Source: JBOZRQ01 sp050789255 (lineage in GTDB: Bacteria; Bacillota; Sulfobacillia; Symbiobacteriales; Symbiobacteriaceae). Taken from it: a stretch of 64,000 nt of DNA. The stretch is from NCBI GenBank assembly GCA_050789255.1, contig JBOZRQ010000010.1:1-64000 (forward strand). The letters are read 5' to 3'. Both the position numbers and the translations under genes were made by a program. The notes beneath the pieces were generated by a model. It saw only the letters and a list, made by a program, of their open reading frames with translations. It did not search any database and had not been told where the DNA came from. Shown piece after piece: positions 8,382-18,523 of this stretch. The stretch's first letter is position 1; each line of letters opens with the position of its first letter.

Positions 8382-10191
8382 GGCGGTACACCCACCATTC
8401 CAGGCCAATCAGGGCGAGGGCCGCCCAGCCGAGCCACCGCCAGAGATCCATCGGCGCCTCGGTCTGCACCGCTTTGGCCTCGGGGAGCACGGGGACCTTC
8501 AGTTCAGTCACGGGGGAAAGGTCGGAGACCAGGCTGGAGAACAGGTTCACGGCGAACCGGGAATCCCGGCTGCCGCCGCCCACCGCCTGCTTGACCTCGT
8601 AGAGGCCGGGCGCCCTCGTCTCCAGGAACGGCGGATTCATGCCCGGGGTGACCTCCCACTCCTGGGACTGCCCGCCGGGCACCGTAACGCTAAGCTTTGT
8701 CGCCGTGGGCCAGGGGCGCAGGGCCACCGACTCGCCCGGCTGCACGAGCGGGGCGTCGACGGGCGCCGGCGGCAGGAGCCAGCCGGCCAGGTTCTGCATC
8801 AGAATCGGGAAGGCGATCCGCAGCGGCAGGTCGGACTGCTGCAGCGTAAAGCCAAAGACAGCCCGGTCGTTGCCCTCGGTCCAGAGCAGGGGGATCTTGC
8901 CCTTATCGGTCTGTCCCTCCCACAGGATGCGGGCATCCGCCGCTGGCGCGTGGACGTTGGCGAGGTTGACGTGGACCTCCTTGATGTCCACGTACCTCAG
9001 CAGCGGGTCGCCTGCCAGCGGGGTGATCGTCCCCACGAAGCGCTCCTCGCCCCCGCCGGGCGGGTTGATCAGCAGCAGGCGGCCGGGCGCCGGCCCCGCA
9101 GGGGGCGCGACGCGGTCAAGCACGTACAGGTCATACTCGCCAGGGGTGGCGGTGAAGTCCTTCGGCGCCAGGGTGGTCACCTGGGCGCCGGGGATCAGGG
9201 TGAGGGCACGGTTCAGGAAGGGGTTGCCCTCCGTCACCAGCGCCACCCTGGAGCGCTGCTGGCCGCCGGGCAGGGCCCAGGCCCGGTTGTCGAGCGCCAG
9301 GGCGTCCGGGGCGGGTATGCGGACCTCGAGCTCCTTGGCATCCTTGGGCACCACCCAGGAGAAGGCACGGCTCTCGCCGGGCTCCACCTGCTGCCGGTCG
9401 ACGTTCACCAGCTTGCCGTCGACCCAGAACTCAGCCGTGGCGCCGGCCGCAGCCGGGCCGTAGTTGGAGATCTGGGCGAAGGCCATCGTCTCGCCCTCGA
9501 CCAGGCGCGTGGTGAAGGTGCTCACCGCCAGGTTGGCGGCGCCCTCACTGCTTACCGGGATATAGGTGACCGGCACCGGGGACGGCGCAACCTGATCGGC
9601 GCCGCGGTACCGCCCGGAACCGACGATGATGATCTGCCCGTCCTCCTGGCCCCGCATCAGCGAGTAGGCCAGGGCCATCGCCTGACCGAGGTCGCCGTCG
9701 CCGGCGGTCACCTCGGCGGCCTCAAGCGCCGAGCGCAGCGAATCCCGGTCGCCGGAGTTGGCCACCAGGATCTGCGGGGAGCGGGTCATCAACACCAGCG
9801 ACATCTTGCCGCCGGCGGGGATCTGCCCGATCAGGGTGCGCACCTGGTTTTTGGCCGCGGCAAACCGGGTGGGCGCCACGTCGGTGGCCTGCATGGCGCC
9901 AGAGGCATCCAGCACGACCACGGTGGTTCCAGCGGTAACGGCCTTGACCAGCTTATATGGGTGAGCGCTGGAGAGGATGAGCGCCGCGGCGGCGATTAGC
10001 TGAACCAGGAGCAGCAGGCTGTAGCGCAGCTTCTGCCACAGGCTGTTGGCCTGGCGGTCCAGCAGGATCGGGCGCCATAGCCAGGTGCTGGAGATCTCCT
10101 TCTCCCGGCGTTTCAGTTTGAGGAAGTAGAGCGCCACGATCCCCGGCAGGATGGCGGCGAAGCCAAGCGCTGCCGGTAGAAGGAAACCCAC
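8371..10191 (-). CDS. BatA-like VWA membrane protein
   Basis: This 606-residue protein starts with the BatA N-terminal pattern: a membrane helix, a basic loop (KLKRREKE) and a second helix near 60. A VWA domain (about 80-250) follows, then beta-rich extracellular regions and a C-terminal helix ending in VYRRGY. The VWA metal motif reads DASGA instead of DxSxS, so metal binding may be weakened. The start is GTG 10191, 7 bases after GAGGGGGG; an upstream ATG (10233) lacks a ribosome binding site. It is the first gene of a two-gene unit divergent from the GNAT gene. Confidence 0.8.
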   Translation of the reverse strand: MGFLLPAALGFAAILPGIVALYFLKLKRREKEISSTWLWRPILLDRQANSLWQKLRYSLLLLVQLIAAAALILSSAHPYKLVKAVTAGTTVVVLDASGAMQATDVAPTRFAAAKNQVRTLIGQIPAGGKMSLVLMTRSPQILVANSGDRDSLRSALEAAEVTAGDGDLGQAMALAYSLMRGQEDGQIIIVGSGRYRGADQVAPSPVPVTYIPVSSEGAANLAVSTFTTRLVEGETMAFAQISNYGPAAAGATAEFWVDGKLVNVDRQQVEPGESRAFSWVVPKDAKELEVRIPAPDALALDNRAWALPGGQQRSRVALVTEGNPFLNRALTLIPGAQVTTLAPKDFTATPGEYDLYVLDRVAPPAGPAPGRLLLINPPGGGEERFVGTITPLAGDPLLRYVDIKEVHVNLANVHAPAADARILWEGQTDKGKIPLLWTEGNDRAVFGFTLQQSDLPLRIAFPILMQNLAGWLLPPAPVDAPLVQPGESVALRPWPTATKLSVTVPGGQSQEWEVTPGMNPPFLETRAPGLYEVKQAVGGGSRDSRFAVNLFSSLVSDLSPVTELKVPVLPEAKAVQTEAPMDLWRWLGWAALALIGLEWWVYRRGY

Positions 10192-10247
10192 AGGGATGCC
10201 CCCCTCGGTGTAGAATCTTACTAAGGAATACATAGGAGGATATATTC

Positions 10248-11048
10248 ATGCAAGTACTAACTCAGGAACTGGGGCGGCGGCTGGAGGCGGCTGAGGCCGC
10301 CATGTGCGCCAGCGAGATCAGCCAGTTGGCGGCCCTGCCGGGGAACCCCTACGGCGCCGAGGTGCGACGGTTCGGCAATGCCGTGGCGCTCACGGTGGCC
10401 CAGGTCCCCACGGCCCATCTCTACAACCGGATTCTCTGCGCAGGCCCGGAGGACGAGGCCGACCTCCAGGAGGCCGTGGCGTTTATGCGAAGCCGGGGCC
10501 TGCGCCCCCGTGTCGACGTGAGCCCGCTCCACCGGACGAGCGCCTTCATGCAGCACCTTTTCGAGTGGGGGCTGGCGCCGCTGGGCTTCGAGGCCGTCCT
10601 CTTCACCGCGGCACGCCCCATGGAGGTAGAGGCAACCGTCGACATCGCGCATTCATCGGCTGATATTGAAACCGCAGCCGACATCCTCGTTACCGCCTTC
10701 GGCTCTAGCGGGCGCACGGCGGAGATGTTCCGGGACATCATCCGCACGACGGCGAACCACCCGGCCCACCGGCTCTACCTGGCTCGGGTCGACGGGGAGC
10801 CGGCCGGGGCGGCGGAGTTGCATGTGGAGGCAGGAGTCGGCTCTCTGGAAGTGGCCGGCACCTTACCCGCCTTCCGGGGGCGGGGCGCCCAGTCCGCCCT
10901 GCTGCGCCGCCGCATCGCCGACGCTGCGGCCCTGGGCTGCGACCTGGTCGTGAGCCAGACCGCCAGCGGTTCGACCTCACAGGCGAACATGGAGAGGGCC
11001 GGGCTGCGAGTCGCCTACACCAAAGCCGAGTATTATGGCATTAAGTGA
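10248..11048 (+). CDS. GNAT-family N-acetyltransferase
   Basis: The 266-residue protein has a GNAT fold in its second half. The acetyl-CoA binding region is seen as the beta strand VGSLEVAGTLPAFRGRGAQS (about 200-220), close to the Q/RxxGxG/A signature, followed by a helix that ends in an aromatic strand. The N-terminal half looks like a degenerate second GNAT domain. The start ATG has GGAGG upstream (AGGAGG then ATATATTC). It is the only plus-strand gene inside the MoxR/VWA cluster and overlaps the DUF58 gene end by 8 bases. The acceptor substrate is unknown. Confidence 0.8.
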   Translation: MQVLTQELGRRLEAAEAAMCASEISQLAALPGNPYGAEVRRFGNAVALTVAQVPTAHLYNRILCAGPEDEADLQEAVAFMRSRGLRPRVDVSPLHRTSAFMQHLFEWGLAPLGFEAVLFTAARPMEVEATVDIAHSSADIETAADILVTAFGSSGRTAEMFRDIIRTTANHPAHRLYLARVDGEPAGAAELHVEAGVGSLEVAGTLPAFRGRGAQSALLRRRIADAAALGCDLVVSQTASGSTSQANMERAGLRVAYTKAEYYGIK

Positions 11049-11942
11049 CGAGGTTTCCCCGCATCATCCCAAAGACTGCGTCCTCCAGCGACGTGTCGGA
11101 CGGCACCAGGAAGTAGGGCGCCCCCTGCCGGCGGCAGAAGTCCTTCAGCTCCTGGGTATAGCTGCGAATCCGCTCCCGGTAATCCCCGGCCGTGACCGGT
11201 GTGAGGGTGACCTCCACCTGGCGGTCGGGGTTTTCAATGTCCGTCAGGCGCCAGTCGCCCTCCAGCTCGGGGTCGATCTCTTGCCGGTCGAGCACCTGGA
11301 CCACCGCCACCTCGTGATTCACCGCTCGGAGCTGCCGGAGCAGCGGCGTCAGGCCGCCCTCGTAGAGCCCGTCGGTGATCAGGATGGTCAGCCCGGGCTC
11401 CCGGAGCCGGCTGGCCGCCTCCAGCGCCTGGCGGGCGAAGTCGCCGCGCCCGTCGGCGGTGAGCCCAGACAGGAAGGACCAGATCCGGGAGGTCCCTACC
11501 TCCCCCTGGGCGGTGGGCACGTACTTCAGGGCGGCGCCCCCCAGGGCGGCGGTCTCCACCCGGTCGTAGCTGACCAGGGCGCTGAAGGCCAGCGCCCCGG
11601 CGATCCGCCGGGCCAGCTGGAACTTCTGCGGCTCCCCGAAGGCCATCGACCGCGAGATATCTACATAGATGCGGACCAGCAGGTTCTCCTCCGCCCGGTA
11701 GATGCGCATAAAGAGCGTGTTCAGCCGGGCGTAGACGTTCCAGTCCAGGCGGCGCAGGTCGTCGCCGTGGACGTAGGGGCGGTAGTCCATCAGCTCCACG
11801 GAGGAGCCGGCCCGGGGCGAGCGGCGGCGCCCGGCGCCGGGGCCCGGCAGCATCCGCTTGTTCTGGATCACGAGCGCCCGGAGCTGGTTGATAAAGCCAG
11901 GCTCGTAGCCGAGCTCGGCAGCGAGCCGACCGGCGCCGGCGC

Positions 11943-11946
<4 letters not shown>
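11041..11946 (-). CDS. DUF58 protein
   Basis: This 301-residue protein carries the DUF58 signature (VELMDYRPYVHGDDLRRLDW, about 52-71). A VWA-like region follows with an intact metal motif DISRS (near 99-103). DUF58 proteins are regularly encoded next to MoxR AAA+ ATPases and are thought to be their adaptors or targets in assembling membrane or metal-dependent complexes. No membrane helices are evident, unlike many homologues. Its start overlaps the moxR stop by 4 bases, so the two are translationally coupled. Confidence 0.92.
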
Positions 11947-12920
<974 letters not shown>

Positions 12921-12936
12921 GGTGGTAGGCCTCCTA

Positions 12937-14577
12937 CTAGGGGTTGCTCCCTGCCTGCTGCAGGTCGCTGAAATACTGCTGCACGACGCCCTTCAACTCT
13001 TCGGGGACCTGGGCGGAGCTCAGGTGTTCACGGGCGGTCTGGGCATACTGGCCCAGCACCTGCTGGTAGGGCAGCTGGCGCCCGCCCAGGCTTACGCCCT
13101 GGGGCCCCTGCTGGACCTCGCCCTGGGAGCCCTGGCCGATCTGACCGGGGGTGAAGACCTGCTCGAACTGGGCGCCGCCGCCCTGACTGGCACCACCCCG
13201 GCTTCCGCCGCCGGTGCCGCCGCCCGTGCCGCCCTGCCCCTGCCCCTGTCCTTGCCCCTGTCCTTGCCCCTGCCCTTGACCCTGGCCCTGCCCTTGACCC
13301 TGTCCTTGCCCCTGGCCCTGACCCTGACCTTGGCCCTGGCCCTGGCCCTGGCCCTGACCCTGGCCTTGTCCCTGACCCTGGCCCTGACCCTGACCCTGGC
13401 CCTGGCCCTGCGCCACCTGCCGGGCAGCCTCCCGGTCAAACTGACCGGCCGCCGCCTGCTGGACGCCCTGCCCGGCCTGGCTCATCTCGCCGACCGCGCC
13501 GGCGACCGCCTGGCCCACGTTCGCCTGGGTCTGAGCGTTGGCCACGGTCTGCCCCGCCTGACTCAGACTCGCCGCGGCCGCTGTGAGGTCGCCCACCGCC
13601 AGGTCCGCCCCGGCCTGCTGCAGCGCCTGGGCCGTGGCGGGGTCCCCCTTGGCAGCCTGCGCCGCCTGCTGCAGCTTCTTGGCCAGCTCGGCCCGCTCGG
13701 CGGGCGTCATGCTCTCCAGCTGCTTCGCAAGCTTCTCCAGGGCCTCCTTGGCCTTCTCGGGATCCTGCTGCGACAGCGCCTCCCCGAGCTGCCCCAGCTG
13801 GGCGTCCCCGGCGAGCTGGCTCCCCAGCCCGGCCAGCGCCCGGGCCTTGGCGTCGGCGCCAGGCCCCGACAGCGATGCCAGGCGGTCCTCCGCCTTGGCC
13901 AGCGCCTCCTCGACCTTCTTGGCCGCCTCCTCGGGATCCCAGTCGTCCTTCGCCGCCGCCAGCTCCTTCTGGAGCTCGGACAGGGCGTTGCGCATCTCCT
14001 CCCGCTGCTCGTCGCTCAGCGGGGCCTTCTCCAGCTGCTGCTTGGCCTCCTCGGCCTTCTCCTCCAGCTGCTCGATCTGGGTCTTGACCGCCGCCTGCTT
14101 CAGCACCCGGTCGGGCAGCGGCACCAGGGCCGCCGCCACGGCGAGCACCACAGCCACGCCCGCAATCCAGATCCAGCGCCGCTCCACCCGAACCGGCAGG
14201 CTCTTGTTCGGCTGGTGCTCTGACAGCCGCTGCAGGGCGTCACGCCGCTGCTGCTGAAGGAGGGCGCCCTCCTCCTGCTCGAACTCCAGGGCGGTCAGGA
14301 GCCGGTCGCCCAGCCCCAGGGTCCGGTCGACCCGATGCGCCGCAGCCCGGTAAGCCGGGCGCCGATAGAAAGCCCATACAGCCATGCTGAGCAACCCTGC
14401 GAGCACGGCGCCCACAGCGAAAATCCTGGCCTGGGGCAGCAGCACCAGGTGTGCGAAGCCCCAGATCAGCGCCGCCGCAAAGGCCCCGGCGCCCAGCCCA
14501 ATCACCAACGCCCGCACCAGGCCCAGCAGCGTCAGCCGCCGCCGCCATGGCTGCAGCGCAGCCCTAACACTACCCAC
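12937..14577 (-). CDS. Membrane-anchored coiled-coil protein with long Gly-Gln repeat
   Basis: The 546-residue product has two N-terminal membrane helices (about 16-60) and a third near 131-150. A long Ala/Glu/Lys/Gln-rich coiled coil runs from about 160 to 365, then about 30 consecutive Gly-Gln pairs (roughly 385-445) and a Gly/Ser-rich stretch, ending in a short helical tail. The N-terminal part resembles DUF4175-like proteins of MoxR clusters. GTG 14577 is preceded by AAGGAGG and overlaps the end of the ABC permease gene by 8 bases. The repeat may be a flexible linker or an assembly segment. No enzymatic motif is seen. Confidence 0.8.
   Translation of the reverse strand: MGSVRAALQPWRRRLTLLGLVRALVIGLGAGAFAAALIWGFAHLVLLPQARIFAVGAVLAGLLSMAVWAFYRRPAYRAAAHRVDRTLGLGDRLLTALEFEQEEGALLQQQRRDALQRLSEHQPNKSLPVRVERRWIWIAGVAVVLAVAAALVPLPDRVLKQAAVKTQIEQLEEKAEEAKQQLEKAPLSDEQREEMRNALSELQKELAAAKDDWDPEEAAKKVEEALAKAEDRLASLSGPGADAKARALAGLGSQLAGDAQLGQLGEALSQQDPEKAKEALEKLAKQLESMTPAERAELAKKLQQAAQAAKGDPATAQALQQAGADLAVGDLTAAAASLSQAGQTVANAQTQANVGQAVAGAVGEMSQAGQGVQQAAAGQFDREAARQVAQGQGQGQGQGQGQGQGQGQGQGQGQGQGQGQGQGQGQGQGQGQGQGQGQGQGQGQGQGQGGTGGGTGGGSRGGASQGGGAQFEQVFTPGQIGQGSQGEVQQGPQGVSLGGRQLPYQQVLGQYAQTAREHLSSAQVPEELKGVVQQYFSDLQQAGSNP
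13230..13411. repeat. Hexanucleotide repeat encoding (Gly-Gln)n
   Basis: About 30 copies of a 6-base unit (plus-strand CCCTGN with third-position variation) encode alternating Gly and Gln on the minus strand. Variation at silent positions shows the array is not a very recent expansion and that the protein repeat is being kept. Confidence 0.95.
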
Positions 14578-15511
14578 GCACGGGCACCTCCTTAGCTTGC
14601 CGTTTCATCCGCCACACCGGCCAGCGCCAGCGCAGCCGGGCCGACATGCCCCCCCACGCCAGCAGCACACCTACGATCCCAAGCGCACCGGCCGCCGCGA
14701 TCTGAACCTTCCACAGCGGGTACTCCTTGTAGACCGGCTTCATGTTGGCGCCAGCGATGCCGAAGAGACCGGGCATCGCCGACTGGCTGACCGCCGTGTT
14801 CAGCCCCACCACCGGGTTCGGGTAGAGCCAGGCCTTCAGCGCCGTCTGCTGCTGGCTCTGCATCCCCATCGGGTCCATGATCGGCATGATCATCATGCCG
14901 CCCTTCTCATAAGGGTTTGACGCCGATGGGACGACCTGTGCCACCAGGGCGCTGCCCACGGTGAGCAGCAGCGCCAGCGCAATGCCAGCGGTGGCCGCAC
15001 CCGCCGAGCGGCGGCTGGACGCAGAGAGCACCAGGCCAAGGGCCGCCATCGCAACCACCGTGGCACCTTCGAGCATCAGTACACGGGCCAGGAGCGTCCA
15101 GTTCACCCCGCCGATCAGAAAGGGCAGGGCGTAGAGTGGCAGCCCCACCAGGAGCACCAGGCCCAGGAAGAGCACCACCGCCAGATACTTCGCCACCACA
15201 ATGCCGATCAGCCGCTGCCCGGATACAAGCAGGGGCCCCAGGGTCCCCTCCTCCACCTCCGCCGACAGCAACCCGGCGCTCAGCCACGGCGCCAGCACCG
15301 CCAGCAGCAGGATCTGCCACGTGGCCACCACCGACATCGCATGGCCCCCGAGCATCGGGATCAGCTGCGGGTTGAGCCCTTGCCCGGCCGTGAGCAGCCT
15401 GAGGTAACCCAGGGAGATCAGCACCGGGAGAATCACGTACGCAAAGAGCACCCAGGGAAGGGCAGGCGAGCGGAGAAAACGCCGCCACTCCTTGCCAATC
15501 GTTGCGATCAC
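14570..15511 (-). CDS. ABC-2 type exporter permease
   Basis: This 313-residue protein has about six membrane helices, a cytoplasmic N-terminal KEWRRFLRSP segment before helix 1, and a large external loop between helices 5 and 6 (about 200-270). This is the ABC-2/NatB-like permease pattern. The GTG start overlaps the stop of the upstream ATPase gene by 4 bases, so the two form one transporter. It is the second such pair in the cluster (the other is 18524-20304). The cargo is unknown. Confidence 0.85.
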   Translation of the reverse strand: MIATIGKEWRRFLRSPALPWVLFAYVILPVLISLGYLRLLTAGQGLNPQLIPMLGGHAMSVVATWQILLLAVLAPWLSAGLLSAEVEEGTLGPLLVSGQRLIGIVVAKYLAVVLFLGLVLLVGLPLYALPFLIGGVNWTLLARVLMLEGATVVAMAALGLVLSASSRRSAGAATAGIALALLLTVGSALVAQVVPSASNPYEKGGMMIMPIMDPMGMQSQQQTALKAWLYPNPVVGLNTAVSQSAMPGLFGIAGANMKPVYKEYPLWKVQIAAAGALGIVGVLLAWGGMSARLRWRWPVWRMKRQAKEVPVRG

Positions 15512-16149
15512 TCCGCCTCACCTCCTCTGCTCAAGCAGCCGTCTGCCAACGCATACTGCCGGCTGCACTCCAAGCCATCGGGATCCCCGGTCACAATCAG
15601 AATCGCCTTCCCCATCGAGGCCAGGTCCTTCAGCACAGCCCGGACGTCCGTGCGCCCGTCGGCGTCCAGTCCTGCCAGGGGCTCGTCGAGCACCAGCGCC
15701 TGGGGCTCCCCCACCAGGGCTCGCGCCACCGACAGGCGCCGCCGCTGGCCGGGCGTCAGCCGCTCGACATCGTTCCCGGCCACAGCGGTCAGGCCCGTCA
15801 GTTCCAACATATCCTCGCACGCCTTCTTCCGGTGTCGCAGGCCGACGCCTGCCGACGCAGCGAAGAAGCGCATGTTCTCACTCACCGTCATGAAGTCGTA
15901 CAGGCCCGGAGTCTGGGGCAGGTAGCCCAGCAGCCGCCGGGCCTTGCGGCGCCCAACCGGGAGTCCGCCCACCTGCACCCGCCCAGCCGACAGAGCCAGA
16001 AGCCCCACGGCGGCCTGGGCCAGCACGCTTTTGCCGGAGCCGTTGGCGCCCGTGACCAGCACGGTCTCACCGGGCGCCACATCCAGCGATACGCCGTCAA
16101 GCACCCAGCGCCCGCCCAGCTTCACCGAAAGTCCATCAAGGTGCAGCAT
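15508..16149 (-). CDS. ABC transporter ATPase
   Basis: The 213-residue ATPase has Walker A GANGSGKS (about 34-41), a signature reading LTPGQ in place of LSGGQ, Walker B ALVLDEP with the D-loop AGLDADG, and an early termination without regulatory domain. It is compact, like CcmA-type ATPases. It starts 3 bases after the stop of the 785-residue exported protein and overlaps the permease gene, giving the order exported protein, ATPase, permease. Confidence 0.92.
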   Translation of the reverse strand: MLHLDGLSVKLGGRWVLDGVSLDVAPGETVLVTGANGSGKSVLAQAAVGLLALSAGRVQVGGLPVGRRKARRLLGYLPQTPGLYDFMTVSENMRFFAASAGVGLRHRKKACEDMLELTGLTAVAGNDVERLTPGQRRRLSVARALVGEPQALVLDEPLAGLDADGRTDVRAVLKDLASMGKAILIVTGDPDGLECSRQYALADGCLSRGGEAE

Positions 16150-16152
16150 CGG

Positions 16153-18510
16153 TTACTGCGCCCCCTTTCCACTTACGGTCAGGGTTGGCGTACCGAGCGG
16201 GAAGTGATCGTTCTCCGTGCCCCGCAGGCGGGCACGCACACGGCCGTCCGGACTGACGAGACCACGCACATCGGCCATCTTAACGGTCCCATCCTCGGTG
16301 GACACCTGCTGCCACGCCCCGCTGGACCAGTTGTAGACGCTGAAGACGAAGGGGTACCTCTTGATCTCCGTGCGGAGCATTGGCACCGACAGCTCCATCT
16401 GCGTCACCCGCGCACCGATCCCGGCCGGCAGCCCAAACTCGAAGGTGCTGGTCGCATCCTTCGGGGGGAACCAGCCCGGCATCAGCTGCGGTGCACCCTG
16501 GACGCCGCCCTCCGAGCTGACCAGGCGGGGTGACAGGAACCCGGCAGGGATCTCAAAGTCTCCGTCCGGGAAGGCGATCTCCACCGGCTGGACATAAAGG
16601 CCCATGCTGTCCCCCGTCACCGTCTGGCCGCCCACCGTCACCGGCAGCGGCTGATGATCGGTCCACCCGACCAGCACCGCGGGCGGCTGGCTGCTGGACA
16701 TAAGCCACTCAACGCTGCTCAGTCCGGACCAGGCCAACTGTTGCCGGCGCATGATCGCGTACTGCTCGGACGTGGGGCCCTCCGGCCCCCAGGCTCCGGG
16801 CTGGAGGTGCTGCGCCACCGCCTCGCTGACCATTTGCGGCCCCATGAAGCCGCCCTTCACGAAGCGGGCGGTCCGGACTACCTGCATGGCCGTGGATACG
16901 TCGACCGAATCGCCGGGCTTCAAATCCCCGAGGCTGGCGGCAGAGCCGTTGATCACAAGCACGGCATCCTTCAGCGGAAAGCTTAGCCCGCTGGTCAGCC
17001 GGCCCTTGGTCTCAACGCCGTTGACCATCAGCTTGCCTGTGACCGACCCGCCTTCGCCGACGATCGCCTCAGCGCCGACGGCCCGGGTGGCCCAGGACTC
17101 CTGCGGCTCCAGCTTCGCCTGGCGGCCCTGTGCCACCGTCGCCTTGACCTCCAGCGTCTTGCTCGGGTCCATCGGGGCGTTGATCGGGACCGGCACCGGG
17201 CTGAGCAGGGCGCCGCCCAGGGAGAAGACCCCCCGGGAGCCCGGCGGCATGGTCAGACCCGCCACCGACCGGGTGCGCAGGCTCGAACCGCCCGGCTGCC
17301 CCTCCATCACGGTCAGGGAGGTGACGATGACCTCGGAAGCGGCCACCTTGCGGATGAAGAACCAGCCGCCCGCCCCGCCCGCCACGGCCAGCACCGGGAG
17401 GGTGAGCAGAGCCCACCCCAGGCGCCGGAAGGCCCGCAGCGCAATCAGATGGGCGGGGCCGATCACCAGGGCATAGATTCCCAGGAGAATCAGGAGCCGT
17501 TTGGTGGAGGGAATCTCGCGGATCGGCTGCTGGCCCAGGGCGTTGCCCAGGTTCTGCAGCGGCGCCCCGCCGGAAAACTGCATCATGTCCGCAGAGTAGT
17601 CCGTGCTGGGCAGCATCGCCCCGAAGGCGCCAGGGAGCCCCTTCCACGAGGCGAAGGGCTCCAGGGCCGGGTCGAAGGCCAGGTAGTAAATCGCACCGGC
17701 GCCCTTGCGGTACTTGGCCGTGAGGGCCTGACCGCCCTCGCTCCAGGTGACCTCCCAGTCCTTCAGGTCTGCCTTCATCAGCGGCGCCTTCCCGACGCCG
17801 GGGATGGTGGCCTCGGCTGCCCCTTGCAGGGAGAGCGGCGCCCAGGGCGCCAGCCCCTCGAGGCGCCGGCCTTCGGACCCGGCGGCGGCGATCAGCGTGC
17901 CGCCGTGCTCCACCCATCCCTGCACCGCCAGGCGCTGCGGTTCGGGCAACTCACTGTAGGCAAAACGGTCCAGCAGAACCGCATCCAGGCTCTCTAGCGC
18001 CATCGCGTCGGACGGGATCGATTCCGGGGTGAGACGGACCAGCCGAACATTGCGGTCCCCGACCTTCAGGCCCCCCAGCGCCGCCAGTTCCGACGGCTCC
18101 ACACCAAGCACGCCCAGCAGGATATCCCGGCCGACCTCCACGGTCGGCTGCACCTTGGCGACCTCTGTATCGCCCTGCATCAGGCGAATGGCGGGGAAGC
18201 CCATCATGGCGGTCGGCACCAGCAGCGGCACCCGCTTCACAGCCCCGGCGGGCACCGTTACCGGCGTGCGGTAGTCCCCGACGTTGCGCATCGGTCCGTA
18301 ATCCAGCCTGGTCTCAAACTGGATCTCCCCGGAGAACTCGGCGCCGTCGTTCTTCAGCGTCAGCATCACGGGCACCCACGCACCCGACTTGGCACGCCCA
18401 TCAAATCCGGCCGCCGCCTCCATGGAGACGGCCGGCCCCTCTGCCCGGCCCACCGCCGGGAACAGAACCGCCAGGGTCAGCATCAGGGCAATCCACGCAA
18501 CGCGACGCAT
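16153..18510 (-). CDS. Exported membrane-anchored protein of the MoxR/ABC cluster (copy 2)
   Basis: The 785-residue product has a signal peptide (about 1-24, ending near GRAEG). An Ig-like N-terminal domain with the phrase LKNDGAEFSGEI follows, then a GATase-like region with GWVEHGGTLIAAAG, and two central membrane helices (about 345-395, including ALVIGPAHLIALRAF). The C-terminal region is large and beta-rich. The overall plan equals that of the 761-residue protein at 20304, so the two are paralogues. The start is ATG 18510, 8 bases after AGAGGAG. It probably presents a large extracellular domain linked to the adjacent transporter; the ligand is unknown. Confidence 0.75.
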   Translation of the reverse strand: MRRVAWIALMLTLAVLFPAVGRAEGPAVSMEAAAGFDGRAKSGAWVPVMLTLKNDGAEFSGEIQFETRLDYGPMRNVGDYRTPVTVPAGAVKRVPLLVPTAMMGFPAIRLMQGDTEVAKVQPTVEVGRDILLGVLGVEPSELAALGGLKVGDRNVRLVRLTPESIPSDAMALESLDAVLLDRFAYSELPEPQRLAVQGWVEHGGTLIAAAGSEGRRLEGLAPWAPLSLQGAAEATIPGVGKAPLMKADLKDWEVTWSEGGQALTAKYRKGAGAIYYLAFDPALEPFASWKGLPGAFGAMLPSTDYSADMMQFSGGAPLQNLGNALGQQPIREIPSTKRLLILLGIYALVIGPAHLIALRAFRRLGWALLTLPVLAVAGGAGGWFFIRKVAASEVIVTSLTVMEGQPGGSSLRTRSVAGLTMPPGSRGVFSLGGALLSPVPVPINAPMDPSKTLEVKATVAQGRQAKLEPQESWATRAVGAEAIVGEGGSVTGKLMVNGVETKGRLTSGLSFPLKDAVLVINGSAASLGDLKPGDSVDVSTAMQVVRTARFVKGGFMGPQMVSEAVAQHLQPGAWGPEGPTSEQYAIMRRQQLAWSGLSSVEWLMSSSQPPAVLVGWTDHQPLPVTVGGQTVTGDSMGLYVQPVEIAFPDGDFEIPAGFLSPRLVSSEGGVQGAPQLMPGWFPPKDATSTFEFGLPAGIGARVTQMELSVPMLRTEIKRYPFVFSVYNWSSGAWQQVSTEDGTVKMADVRGLVSPDGRVRARLRGTENDHFPLGTPTLTVSGKGAQ

Positions 18511-18523
18511 TAGGGGCACTCCT

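Noticed and set aside
6603..9999. Long plus-strand frames of 500-660 codons across the VWA genes
   Set aside because: High GC keeps opposite frames open; they have biased His/Arg/Gly composition, no start signals and no recognisable domain.
13092..14223. Long Leu/Pro- and Arg-rich frames opposite the Gly-Gln repeat
   Set aside because: They are mirror products of the hexanucleotide array and have no ribosome binding site; the minus-strand coiled-coil protein explains the region.
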